Shown: positions 14,717 to 21,788, counted from the stretch's first letter. The stretch: 21,788 nt of DNA from Firmicutes bacterium UBA5388 (GCA_002409975.1 DHOO01000059.1:12474-34261); one strand, 5' to 3'. Notes: generated by a model from the letters alone, not told the origin. Made by a program: numbers and translations.

Positions 14717-14749
14717 CGCCGCTCCCCCTTGCGCTGTATATTCAGCTGA

Positions 14750-15151
14750 TCATTTTTCTTTTAAAAAGGTCCCCAGTTTAGTATCTGTCGTCATGATATG
14801 GTTTTTTAGCCAATCCACCACAATCTTGTTAGTAAGAACTACCAGCTGAATGCCAGGCCCAGTCTCTTCAAATTTCTTTTTTAGTTGAGAAAAATTTTCT
14901 ATAAACTGTTTATGTTCGGTTCGATGGGTTAAGTATTCAGAGTAAGCATATTTAATCATCTGTTTTTCTTCTGTAGCAAAATGGGTTTTAACATAATCTT
15001 CTAAAAAAGCAATTACCTCTCCAACCATCTGTCTTCCTTGACCACGATTACAAGCTTCGAGCAAAGAGTCAATTCTCTTAAAAAGTTCTTGATGCTGCTC
15101 ATCAATAGCTGACACGCCCACTGAAAACTCGGGCGACCATAAAACAGCCAC
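14750..15151 (-). CDS. bacteriohemerythrin
   Basis: This is a four-helix-bundle, non-heme diiron protein that binds oxygen. In anaerobes it is thought to act in O2 scavenging or sensing. All seven iron ligands are present: H20 ('DEQHQELF'), H57 and E61 ('THFATEEKQM'), H76 and H80 ('HRTEHKQF'), and H118 and D123 ('HIMTTD'). The 133-aa length is that of the stand-alone form. I prefer the GTG at 15151, because AAGGAGG lies eight bases before it. Upstream GTG/TTG codons are too close to that site. It lies 33 bases ahead of nadE on the same strand, so it may be co-transcribed with it. Confidence 0.95.
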   Translation of the reverse strand: MAVLWSPEFSVGVSAIDEQHQELFKRIDSLLEACNRGQGRQMVGEVIAFLEDYVKTHFATEEKQMIKYAYSEYLTHRTEHKQFIENFSQLKKKFEETGPGIQLVVLTNKIVVDWLKNHIMTTDTKLGTFLKEK

Positions 15152-15445
15152 CAACAACACCTCCTTTAGTCTATCTCTAACTTTTTTGCGCCCTTAGCAT
15201 AGATCCTGCCGCTAGTGCTTGCCGAAAAATTATTACTATAAAAAAGCCTAACTAATTAATGGAGGGGCACGAATCTCGAAAATTTTAGTATTGGTTTATT
15301 TCCCTCTTTTGTTCAGGAAACCTTTTCATCCCATAAAATTTTACCATCAAGAAACCATTTAACTAGTTTTTGACAAAAAATAAGCATACGAGATCCCCCG
15401 TATACTTTGATCACTTTATTAGACTTCAAACTTGAAAAACCTAAA
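15152..15445. other. intergenic region between ddl and the hemerythrin gene (294 bp)
   Basis: Apart from a probable ddl terminator (15374-15405) I see no gene here. A frame at 15313-15495 lacks a ribosome binding site and overlaps ddl. No hexamer pair upstream of the hemerythrin gene is good enough to call a promoter. Confidence 0.55.
15374..15405 (-). terminator. probable intrinsic terminator of ddl
   Basis: On the minus strand, a 7-bp stem GTATACG / CGTATGC (one G-T wobble) with an 8-base loop is followed by TTATTTTTTG. It lies about 40 bp after the ddl stop. The stem is short, so strength is uncertain. Confidence 0.55.
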
Positions 15446-16516
15446 TTAAGACCGGGTTCTTCTTTTTTCCTTAAAACGTTCGAAGGCCAAGTCAATCAAT
15501 TGTTCGATTAATTTTGGATAGGATACTCCGGTAGCTTCCCACAGTTTGGGATACATACTAATCTGTGTAAACCCGGGAATGGTATTGATCTCATTCACTA
15601 TGACCCTGCCATCTTTTCTTAACACAAAAAAGTCCACCCTACCCATACCCGCACAGTCAATTGCTTTAAAGACCTTAACCGCTAACTCCTTTACTTCTGC
15701 TTCTTGTTTCTGTGTTAAGGCAGCTGGAATTACTAGTTTAGAATCATTCTTAATATATTTATCCTCATAACTATAGAATTCTGCGCCCGGTATAATCTCC
15801 CCTGGAATTGACGCTTCGGGTTGGTCGTTACCCAAAACGGCGCATTCCACCTCCTGACCATCCAGAAAAGCCTCAATTACTAGCTTCCGATCGTAGGATG
15901 AAGCTAAAGTAAGCGCCTCTTTAAGTCCTTGTCGGTCAAGGGCTTTGGATATGCCAACACTCGACCCCATATTGGCCGGTTTAATAAAACAAGGGTACCC
16001 AAGAGCAGCCTCAATTTCTGTAATGATTCTGTCCGGTTCATTTTCCCATTCTTTTCTCAAAAAAACCAGATAATCTCCAATCGGAAACCCCTGCTGACAA
16101 AAGATCGCCTTCATTAAAGCTTTATCCATTCCGATCGCAGAAGCAGCTATTCCAGCACCCACGTACGGAAGCCCAGCTAGTTCCAGCAAACCTTGGATCG
16201 TTCCATCTTCCCCCATTGGACCATGGAGTAAAGGAAAGACCAGATCTACTTGTTTCTTAAGAGATCCTAGTAAAAAGCCAGACGGGTTTTGTAACAAGGA
16301 ATCATCCTGTACTTTACTGGGCATTACTTCCGGACGACCGGTATTCACCACTTCCTCGGGGAAGAGACCAGGAATCCATTGACCATCTTTTGTAATACCG
16401 ATTGGTAAAATCTCTATGTTCCCCGTAACTGCCTTCACCACAGAGGAGGCAGACATTACGGAGACCTCATGCTCTCCAGACTGCCCGCCATAGATCAACG
16501 CCATCCTCAACCCCAT
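15446..16516 (-). CDS. ddl: D-alanine--D-alanine ligase
   Basis: This ATP-grasp enzyme joins two D-alanines to make the terminal dipeptide of peptidoglycan precursors. The N-terminal signature 'GGQSGEHEVSVMSA' comes first, then 'HGPMGEDGTIQGLLELAGLPYVG', then the ATP-grasp loop 'KPANMGSSVGISK'. The C-terminal magnesium and substrate site is 'VNEINTIPGFTQIS'. I prefer the ATG at 16516 (356 aa), which gives the usual short lead before 'ALIYGG'. GGAGG lies 12 bases before it, a long gap. An in-frame ATG at 16540 would place that GGAGG inside the coding region. The promoter region upstream has an unusual dyad. The product feeds the same pathway as the carboxypeptidase and hydrolases elsewhere in the window. 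Confidence 0.95.
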   Translation of the reverse strand: MGLRMALIYGGQSGEHEVSVMSASSVVKAVTGNIEILPIGITKDGQWIPGLFPEEVVNTGRPEVMPSKVQDDSLLQNPSGFLLGSLKKQVDLVFPLLHGPMGEDGTIQGLLELAGLPYVGAGIAASAIGMDKALMKAIFCQQGFPIGDYLVFLRKEWENEPDRIITEIEAALGYPCFIKPANMGSSVGISKALDRQGLKEALTLASSYDRKLVIEAFLDGQEVECAVLGNDQPEASIPGEIIPGAEFYSYEDKYIKNDSKLVIPAALTQKQEAEVKELAVKVFKAIDCAGMGRVDFFVLRKDGRVIVNEINTIPGFTQISMYPKLWEATGVSYPKLIEQLIDLAFERFKEKRRTRS

Positions 16517-16549
16517 GTTCTTCTTCTGCCTCCATTTCATAAGCCTATT

Positions 16550-16581
16550 ATTTTACTAAACCTGGTTTAGGCTATTACCAA
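16550..16581 (-). promoter_or_regulatory. possible ddl promoter with a dyad in a 20-bp spacer
   Basis: On the minus strand TTGGTA (16576-16581) and TAAAAT (16550-16555) are 20 bp apart. The spacer contains the 15-bp palindrome CTAAACCAGGTTTAG (16556-16570). An alternative -10, TAGTAA, gives a 17-bp spacer. MerR-type regulators act at such long spacers, but no regulator is encoded nearby. Confidence 0.4.
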
Positions 16582-16609
16582 AAAAAACATAAATTACTTA
16601 AACTTTAAG
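16580..16609 (-). terminator. weak terminator-like element after the M23 gene
   Basis: On the minus strand a short dyad, CTTAAAGTTTAAG (16597-16609), precedes eight T's (16580-16587). The stem is short and AT-rich, so read-through into ddl is likely. Confidence 0.3.
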
Positions 16610-16632
16610 CTCTCAGCCTATCTATCTTTGTC

Positions 16633-17808
16633 TTATGGAAGATATTTAACCGGATCTACGGGCGCGCCATTGATTCTCACCTCAAAGTGAAGATGCGGGC
16701 CAGTACTTAAACCGGTACTACCAGAGCCGGCAATCACTTGTCCTTGGTAGACGACATCTCCTTCTTTAACCAAAAGACGAGAATTATGGGCATAAGCTGT
16801 TGAAATGCCATTGCCATGATCAATCGCAATATAATAACCATATCCTCCATTCCAGCCACTAATTAGGACTTTCCCTCCGTCAGCCGCTTTTACCTGTGTA
16901 CCACTGGGGACAGCAATATCTAGTCCGCTATGGAATTTGTTTTTCTTCAAAATTGGATGGTATCTTGACCCAAAATGGGAACTTATTCTCCCCTTAACCG
17001 GCCAAATCATTTTACCGGTTCCAAGCGTTCCTTGCTCTTCTCGTTGTTTCCTTCTAATCTCAGCCTCAATCTGCCGGGAAGTCTCTTCTAACTCGTCAAG
17101 GGCAGCTTCTAGACTTTTCCGGTCGTTTTGCACCTTTTTTAATTGTTCCTCTGTTTTATTAACTAAAATCACTTTTTGTTTCTGTTGCTGATCCGTAGAT
17201 TTTTTCAGATTAGCATAGGCTGCGCGTTGTTTTTCCAGATCTCTCTTCTTTGTTTGGAATTCCTTTTGTTTTAATGAAATTTCCTCTTTAATCCCGGAAA
17301 CTTCATTCATTAAACTTATATCGGAGCGGAGAAAATAAGAGAGCGTTTCAAATTTGCTAACTAAATCAGAAAAGTTTTCAGCAGAAACAAGGATTTCCAG
17401 ATAACTCATGGGACCATATTTATAGGCGGCCGTCAGTCGCTTGTTAAATTTCTCCTGACGGGCCTGATACATTTGATTTAAATAGTTCAATTCCCGTTGG
17501 CAATTGGTTAGTTCTTTTTCTAAGTTCGCAATTCCCCGTTGAACCGTTTTTAATTTGTTATTTAGAGTTTCAAGATCCTTCTCAATCTTATCCAATTCTT
17601 TCTGCGAGGATAATAAAGAACTAAGAACGGATTTTTCCCGGTACACAGTATTAGAAAGTTGCTTTTTTGTTCGTTCAATCAAATTGTTGATCTGATCCAG
17701 ATCCTGCGTTTCAGTGGCAAGCAACGGGCGCCCTGAAAAGACCATAAAGATCAAGACTACTAACCACAAAAAAATAAGTCCTCTCCACCATTTATTCACT
17801 GGTTTCAT
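16633..17808 (-). CDS. EnvC-like murein hydrolase activator (coiled coil + M23 peptidase domain)
   Basis: This is an exported protein with a signal/anchor helix (about 8-25), a long coiled coil (about 35-255, rich in K, E, Q and L heptads) and a C-terminal LytM/M23 domain (about 266-391). The domain keeps the zinc ligands H293 and D297 ('HSGLD') and 'HLHFE' (H372, H374), so unlike true EnvC of Gram-negatives it could be an active endopeptidase. Coiled-coil M23 proteins of Firmicutes usually act in cell separation or in envelope remodelling at sporulation. The ATG at 17808 has an AAAGG directly before it, too close to be a normal ribosome binding site. A well-placed leader ORF ends 11 bases upstream, so translation may depend on coupling. 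Confidence 0.9.
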   Translation of the reverse strand: MKPVNKWWRGLIFLWLVVLIFMVFSGRPLLATETQDLDQINNLIERTKKQLSNTVYREKSVLSSLLSSQKELDKIEKDLETLNNKLKTVQRGIANLEKELTNCQRELNYLNQMYQARQEKFNKRLTAAYKYGPMSYLEILVSAENFSDLVSKFETLSYFLRSDISLMNEVSGIKEEISLKQKEFQTKKRDLEKQRAAYANLKKSTDQQQKQKVILVNKTEEQLKKVQNDRKSLEAALDELEETSRQIEAEIRRKQREEQGTLGTGKMIWPVKGRISSHFGSRYHPILKKNKFHSGLDIAVPSGTQVKAADGGKVLISGWNGGYGYYIAIDHGNGISTAYAHNSRLLVKEGDVVYQGQVIAGSGSTGLSTGPHLHFEVRINGAPVDPVKYLP

Positions 17809-17819
17809 CCTTTATTTCT

Positions 17820-17864
17820 TTAAATTATGGAATTGCTACTTAATTCTATTTCGCTGTTGTTCAC
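17820..17864 (-). CDS. possible 14-residue leader ORF before the M23 gene
   Basis: A GTG-initiated frame of 14 codons (MNNSEIELSSNSII) has a strong ribosome binding site, GGGAGGAG, four bases before the GTG. It ends with TAA 11 bases before the ATG of the M23 gene, whose own ribosome binding site is poor. It may recruit ribosomes for coupled translation. The peptide resembles nothing I know. Confidence 0.3.
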   Translation of the reverse strand: MNNSEIELSSNSII

Positions 17865-17949
17865 GGTTCTCCTCCCTTTTTTCAGGACCAATTTTTCTCG
17901 TCACTCGGATATGATTTGCTGTTGTTAATAAATATCAACTATGCCTATT

Positions 17950-19320
17950 TCATTCTTCCCCACACCATTTTATCCCCAAATACTCAGCTAGTCCCCGATT
18001 GATGGACGACAAATCGGTTTTACCTACATCCTGCAGGTGATTACGGCCTAAACATAACGCCGCAATCTGCATCTCCCGCGTAGAGGCTTTTAAAAAGTTA
18101 GACAAACTCTCTGCTGCTTGAGGAATATCCAGTTTATTCTTCTGCTTACTCTGATAAAAAATAATCGTCGTTGGCGGTTCCCAAGGAAGAACCTTTGCTC
18201 CCTGAGTATGGACTAAAGCCATTAAGGCAATGGTTCCGATAAAAACAGCGTCCACTCCTAACGCTAAAGCCTTTAAAAAATCCATGGGCGAATATAAACC
18301 TCCCCCCGCTAATAACGATATTTTACCAACTAAGTTCTTTTTCTCTAAAAACTTGCGCGCACGATCAATGGCATAGAGAGTAGGTGTTCCTAACGCATCC
18401 AGACTTGACCCTAATCCTCCATGGGTTCCTCCCTCAAGACCATCAATTGCTAGATAATCCGGATTAGCTCGCACCAACACAGCTAATTCCTTTTCTAGCC
18501 ATTGAGTTGCCCCCAATTTGATCCCGATCGGAACTCCTCCTGATTTTTGCCTTAAATTTTCCACCAATTCCCTCAGATCTTTATCATCTTTTACCTCCAG
18601 TAATTTAGCTGGTATTACTGCCTTTTCTCCTGGCTCCACCCCCAATAGCGTTCGGAGTTTTGGATTCCTGGCTAACCGGCTAGGGGAAACCTCGATCGGC
18701 GCCGGTCCCCATAATCCCTGGCCCAGCTGAATCTCGATAGCATCCCCCTCTTTAAGCGTTTCTAAGTCCTTAGCCCAACTCCCTCTAGAATATTGAACAA
18801 TTAGTTTCTCAGCAGCACTCCGCTCAGCAGATAAAAATGGCCCATTACCTGTATTGGCTGCCGTACCAGCTATGGTAGCAGCCATCGCCAATGCCTGTTT
18901 TGTTTGAGCGCTAAGGGCTGTTCCATAAGCCATTCCTCCGATTAAAATTGGAATCTTCAGCTTCAAGGGATAACGAGCGCCCGGGCCAATGATGACCTCG
19001 GTCTTCACTTTTTTATAATCCAACAAGGGCTGACGATAGAGGTATACTGGATTAAAAAATAATTCTTTCCATGGAGAAATAATTTCTCTCCGCCCAAAAG
19101 GACGGGCTGGAGGTTGCCCATGGGCTGAACGGAGTTCAGTCTCGACTAGACGCCCTAACCCTACCATCTGAACTATATTATAGGTCTCAAATAAATTCGC
19201 CCAGTATTGCTCAGTTGCAATTCTGGTGTATAAAAAGCCAAATACCTTTCCGATTATACTTCTTGCTCCCAATGTAAGAAAGATACTCACAACTATTACC
19301 CCGATAATGGTCGCCAACAC
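17950..19320 (-). CDS. membrane-anchored FMN-binding glutamate synthase family protein (YerD-like)
   Basis: This is a TIM-barrel flavoprotein of the glutamate synthase core family with an N-terminal membrane helix (about residues 3-22). Core features are 'ILIGGMAYGTALSAQTKQALA' (with A-A-x-x-A-G-T after it, about 123-152), 'GIKLGATQW', 'DYLAIDGLEGGTHG' and 'LLAGGGLYSPMDFLKALALGVDAVFIGT'. It lacks the N-terminal glutaminase domain. It also lacks the cysteines that bind the 3Fe-4S cluster in GltB, because no Cys follows the 'GTIALMAL' strand where they normally occur. True glutamate synthase activity is therefore doubtful. The first standard start is a GTG at 19320, but the only good Shine-Dalgarno (AAGGAGGG) is about 27 bases upstream. 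The frame stays open to it with only ATA or ATT codons in place, so the N-terminus is uncertain. Confidence 0.85.
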   Translation of the reverse strand: MLATIIGVIVVSIFLTLGARSIIGKVFGFLYTRIATEQYWANLFETYNIVQMVGLGRLVETELRSAHGQPPARPFGRREIISPWKELFFNPVYLYRQPLLDYKKVKTEVIIGPGARYPLKLKIPILIGGMAYGTALSAQTKQALAMAATIAGTAANTGNGPFLSAERSAAEKLIVQYSRGSWAKDLETLKEGDAIEIQLGQGLWGPAPIEVSPSRLARNPKLRTLLGVEPGEKAVIPAKLLEVKDDKDLRELVENLRQKSGGVPIGIKLGATQWLEKELAVLVRANPDYLAIDGLEGGTHGGLGSSLDALGTPTLYAIDRARKFLEKKNLVGKISLLAGGGLYSPMDFLKALALGVDAVFIGTIALMALVHTQGAKVLPWEPPTTIIFYQSKQKNKLDIPQAAESLSNFLKASTREMQIAALCLGRNHLQDVGKTDLSSINRGLAEYLGIKWCGEE

Positions 19321-19448
19321 GGTTGTAATGAATATTGTTATCTTACTCCCTCCTTATTACGCTCTGGAGTTAATAAGAATATTCTAACCATTTTTCCCGT
19401 TAATAACCATTCTCCCCTACAACCACCACTCTCTTTGGTTTATTCCAT

Positions 19449-19488
19449 ATTTGGGTTTTCCTCTAATTCCCACTAGGAAAATCCAAAT
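19449..19488. repeat. 14-bp inverted repeat between divergent genes
   Basis: ATTTGGGTTTTCCT (19449-19462) pairs with AGGAAAATCCAAAT (19475-19488) through one G-T wobble, around a 12-base loop. No T-tract follows on either strand, so it is not an intrinsic terminator. It lies in the 284-bp spacer between the flavoprotein and hydrolase genes. The spacer also holds a GGTCGTC / GACGACC pair and the direct repeat ACGACCA. I see no clear sigma-A promoter there. Confidence 0.6.
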
Positions 19489-19604
19489 TTGAAAAGAACT
19501 TTAGCTTTGATAGGTCGTCCATTATTGCTGTCATCCCACTTTATTCACACCTCTATTGGCCGTCGACGACCAAAACGACCATTTTTAAGGGGAGTGTTCT
19601 TATA

Positions 19605-20558
19605 ATGAAATCTAAAAGAAACGTAATTCGTAATACCTCAGTAGCGCTTGTTTTTCTTCTGATGCTTTTACCCAGTGTACTTAAAGCCCAAACCTATCAG
19701 GTAAAACCAGGTGATTCCTTGTATCTTATTTCGCGCCGCTTCAATACGCCAACTTATTCCCTAAAAGCCAGTAACAATCTGGGAACGGATCTAATCTATC
19801 CCGGACAGACCTTAATGATTCCTACCAAATATACTGTTCGTCCTGGGGACAACCTGTATTTAATTGCTTCCCGCTACTCGCTACAATTGTCAACCTTAAG
19901 GTTGATTAATAATCTCTGGGATAACAACCTGTGGATAGGAGAGACTATTTATCTGCCTTCCGCTCAGGGATCACAAGCCGGTAATGCTTATACTGTCAGG
20001 AGTCAGGATACTCTTTATCTGTTGGCGAAGAGATACGGCACTTCTGTTCAAGCTCTCAAGGCAGCCAACCATCTTACATCGGATTATATCTATCCTGGTC
20101 AGATGCTAATAATCCCTGATTCTGTTCCCGGACCAAACGTCCCCGGTGGCAATGGTAATAATAGTAATGGAAACAGCTATAACCTGTCACAATCGGAGAT
20201 TGAATTGTTGGCTAGATTAGTAAGGGCGGAAGCCGAAGGAGAATCTTATACCGGTCAGGTAGCCGTAGCCGCTTCTGTTTTAAATCGATTGAATGATTCA
20301 CGTTATCCCAATACCATCACAGAAATTATTTATCAAGTGGAAAGCGGGATCTATTACCAATATAGTCCGGTCTTAGATGGTAGGATCAACTTTCCAGCTG
20401 GCGCCTCAGCTCTAAAAGCTGTTCAAGATGCGCTTAATGGTTGGGATCCTTCCTACGGCGCTATCGGTTTTTACAACCCAACTAAAACCACAAATTGGTG
20501 GGTAAAATCCCACCCGGTAACCACTTCCATCGGTTCCCATATATTTTACAAAAATTAG
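19605..20558 (+). CDS. LysM-SleB cell-wall hydrolase
   Basis: This is an exported peptidoglycan hydrolase. It has a signal peptide (1-28, ending LKA), three LysM cell-wall-binding repeats (about 30-73, 75-118 and 128-171, each 'Y-x-V-x-x-x-D-x-L-Y-x-[LI]-[AS]-x-R-[FY]'), a Pro/Gly/Asn-rich linker (175-192) and a SleB/CwlJ-type hydrolase_2 domain (about 200-317). The domain has 'LVRAEAEGESYTGQVAVAASVLNRL', whose Glu in 'RAEAEGE' (E209) is the expected catalytic residue, and 'GFYNP'. SleB enzymes are lytic transglycosylases that degrade spore cortex during germination. The LysM-bearing relatives can also act in vegetative or mother-cell walls. AGGGGAG lies ten bases before the ATG. The gene is followed by three hairpins, the last an intrinsic terminator. 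Confidence 0.93.
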   Translation: MKSKRNVIRNTSVALVFLLMLLPSVLKAQTYQVKPGDSLYLISRRFNTPTYSLKASNNLGTDLIYPGQTLMIPTKYTVRPGDNLYLIASRYSLQLSTLRLINNLWDNNLWIGETIYLPSAQGSQAGNAYTVRSQDTLYLLAKRYGTSVQALKAANHLTSDYIYPGQMLIIPDSVPGPNVPGGNGNNSNGNSYNLSQSEIELLARLVRAEAEGESYTGQVAVAASVLNRLNDSRYPNTITEIIYQVESGIYYQYSPVLDGRINFPAGASALKAVQDALNGWDPSYGAIGFYNPTKTTNWWVKSHPVTTSIGSHIFYKN

Positions 20559-20590
20559 GATGTAACTCCTGTTTTAACCCTCATTAATCC

Positions 20591-20616
20591 TACCCCGGTG
20601 CTTTAACACCGGGGTA
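20591..20616 (+). repeat. perfect 10-bp hairpin in the 3' region
   Basis: TACCCCGGTG and CACCGGGGTA flank a 6-base loop. It is GC-rich and perfect but has no T-tract on either strand. It starts 33 bases after the hydrolase stop and may stabilise the 3' end. Confidence 0.6.
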
Positions 20617-20667
20617 AAACTTACTGGAATTGCTGCATTTGTAATTTACATTCGCATCGTCAAAAGT

Positions 20668-20684
20668 CGCACCGAACAGGTGCG
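20668..20684 (+). repeat. 6-bp hairpin
   Basis: CGCACC-GAACA-GGTGCG. It lies inside a longer-range pair, AATTGC (20628-20633) with GCAATT (20703-20708), so the region could fold as one structured domain. Confidence 0.45.
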
Positions 20685-20722
20685 TGAGGATAAAACCATA
20701 CTGCAATTTTAGCATGAAAGGA

Positions 20723-20745
20723 GGGGATGGATATCCCCTTTTTTT
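20723..20745 (+). terminator. intrinsic terminator, plus strand
   Basis: GGGGAT-GGAT-ATCCCC followed by seven T's. It ends plus-strand transcription (the hydrolase gene or a small RNA) exactly at the 3' end of the convergent substrate-binding-protein gene. On the minus strand the T-tract is poor. Confidence 0.75.
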
Positions 20746-21727
20746 ATGGTAAGAAACTTAAATTAAGAAACTTTTCCACTGGAGTCTCCTTGGAAATTAA
20801 GCCCAACTCCATCATTAATCTCTGTGAATCCACCCAATCCTCTGGGGCCGAATGCCCAAGACCATGTTCTCTGGTATATTCATTCTCCCATAAAACCATG
20901 GAAAGGCGAAGAACTTGTCGTTCCTGTTCTTTCTGCTCCTCACCGAGCTCCGGAAGGTATTTAAGACAAATCTCAAAGGTTTCTTCCGGGTTAGCCAAGG
21001 CATACTCCAAGCCTTTTAGGCTAGCCCGTACTAATCTTTTTACCTGCTGTGGATTCGAAGCGATTTTCTCCTCTCCGGAAATCAGACCATGCCCTACTAA
21101 AGAAAAATAGTCCCAGGAATTAATCTTATTGATTGCAATTCCCATGGCTTTTAATTTTACTGGTTCATTATTAGCGAAACCTACCACCGCGTCAACTTTG
21201 CCCTCCACTAAAGAAGGGATCTGAGTGTACCCGATATCAACCAGGTTAACATCTTTTTCTTCCAGACCTGCTCGTTTTATGATAGCTTTCACCGCCATTA
21301 AATTAGTGCCATACAAAGGAAGACCAACTTGTTTCCCTTTTAGATCTTGCGCGGTTTTTATTCCTGAATCTGCTTTGGCAATAATGGAAGGAGGAAAATC
21401 AGCATATAAACTCATCAGGTAAACCACAGGAATTTCTTGCGCCCGAGCAATCAGCACCTGATCACCGCCAGCAATAGCATAATCCATCTTCCCCGTAGCC
21501 ACTAACTGTAAAGCATCGATATCCATCCGGTAATCAAAAGCTACCTCCAGACCTTCCTCACGAAAAAACCCTTTTTCTTCTGCTACATACCAGGGCGCAA
21601 ATTGGACGTTCGGAATATAGGTCATCGCTAGCGTTATTTTACTGTTTGGTTTAGGTTTTAAATAAAAGATAACCCCCACTGTCAATAATATAAGCCCAAT
21701 CAAGAGCATAGTTAGATTTCTTTTCAA
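20744..21727 (-). CDS. ABC transporter substrate-binding protein (NMT1/ThiY-like)
   Basis: This is a periplasmic-type binding protein of the NMT1/THI5-like superfamily, 327 aa, with an N-terminal hydrophobic signal or anchor (about 5-23). The opening 'TLAMTYIPNVQFAPWYVAEEKGFFREEGLEV' is typical of the group that binds thiamine pyrimidine precursors, riboflavin or related nitrogen compounds. 'DLKGKQVGLPLYGTN' and 'VDAVVGF' are also conserved positions. There is no lipobox cysteine after the hydrophobic segment, so it is probably held by an uncleaved anchor rather than lipidated. The start is a TTG with GGAGG eight bases upstream. No permease or ATPase gene is in the window. They would lie upstream on the minus strand, past the right edge. 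The ligand cannot be fixed from the sequence. Confidence 0.87.
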   Translation of the reverse strand: MKRNLTMLLIGLILLTVGVIFYLKPKPNSKITLAMTYIPNVQFAPWYVAEEKGFFREEGLEVAFDYRMDIDALQLVATGKMDYAIAGGDQVLIARAQEIPVVYLMSLYADFPPSIIAKADSGIKTAQDLKGKQVGLPLYGTNLMAVKAIIKRAGLEEKDVNLVDIGYTQIPSLVEGKVDAVVGFANNEPVKLKAMGIAINKINSWDYFSLVGHGLISGEEKIASNPQQVKRLVRASLKGLEYALANPEETFEICLKYLPELGEEQKEQERQVLRLSMVLWENEYTREHGLGHSAPEDWVDSQRLMMELGLISKETPVEKFLNLSFLP

Positions 21728-21788
21728 TCTTTACACCTCCGCATAAATTAAAAAACCATTTCTTTACTACTTAGAAAATACATCTCGC

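Noticed and set aside
15313..15495. 60-codon frame overlapping the ddl 3' end
   Set aside because: Same strand as ddl but in a different frame, no ribosome binding site, and no recognisable protein.
20591..20616. The 10-bp hairpin as an intrinsic terminator
   Set aside because: No T-tract on either strand. The true terminator is at 20723-20745.

Overview
The window looks like a chromosomal segment of an anaerobic, endospore-forming, low-to-mid-GC Firmicute, probably of the class Clostridia. This rests on three things. First, the left arm matches the Bacillus/Clostridium replication-sporulation cluster (yaaL, bofA, gin/csfB, an Orn/Lys/Arg decarboxylase, tmk, yaaQ/darA, yaaR, holB). Second, there is a SleB-type cell-wall hydrolase with LysM repeats. 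Third, there is a corrinoid protein of anaerobic methyl transfer and a bacteriohemerythrin. I cannot name the species from sequence alone.

Layout. Positions 12-4761 (minus strand) are the conserved cluster, transcribed yaaL > bofA > gin > decarboxylase > tmk > darA > yaaR > holB. A strong intrinsic terminator sits at the end of gin, inside the run. Positions 4863-6532 (minus) hold a membrane-anchored glucodextranase-DOMON-like protein and a stand-alone corrinoid protein. Positions 6856-9789 (plus) hold an MFS transporter, a tiny DUF378-type membrane protein and a D,D-carboxypeptidase. Positions 9816-10610 (minus) hold thioredoxin and a CsoR-family repressor with its own sigma-A promoter and operator. 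Positions 10704-10982 hold a decayed transposase fragment. Positions 11012-13079 (plus) are an OmpR/BaeSR-type two-component pair. Positions 13076-17808 (minus) hold NAD synthetase, bacteriohemerythrin, D-Ala-D-Ala ligase and an EnvC-like M23 protein. Positions 17950-19320 (minus) encode a membrane-anchored glutamate-synthase-fold flavoprotein. Positions 19605-20558 (plus) encode the LysM/SleB hydrolase. Positions 20744-21727 (minus) encode an NMT1/ThiY-like substrate-binding protein whose transporter partners are not in the window.

How the genes fit together. The left arm couples nucleotide supply and clamp loading (tmk, holB), c-di-AMP sensing (darA) and compartment-specific sporulation control (gin on sigma-G, bofA on pro-sigma-K processing). 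The right half is rich in envelope functions: D,D-carboxypeptidase, Ddl, an M23 activator or hydrolase, SleB and a sensor kinase. Redox and metabolic genes (trxA, CsoR/CstR-like regulator, hemerythrin, NadE, flavoprotein) are interspersed.

I see no defence island, CRISPR array, rRNA or tRNA, and no clearly new multi-gene system. The best leads are these: a NadE whose glutaminase nucleophile Cys is replaced by Gly; a CsoR paralogue with the CstR-like Cys-Gln-Cys pattern behind a complete promoter/operator; a dyad inside a 20-bp promoter spacer upstream of ddl; a glutamate-synthase-fold flavoprotein with no Fe-S cysteines and an unusual start; and a stand-alone DOMON-like membrane protein.
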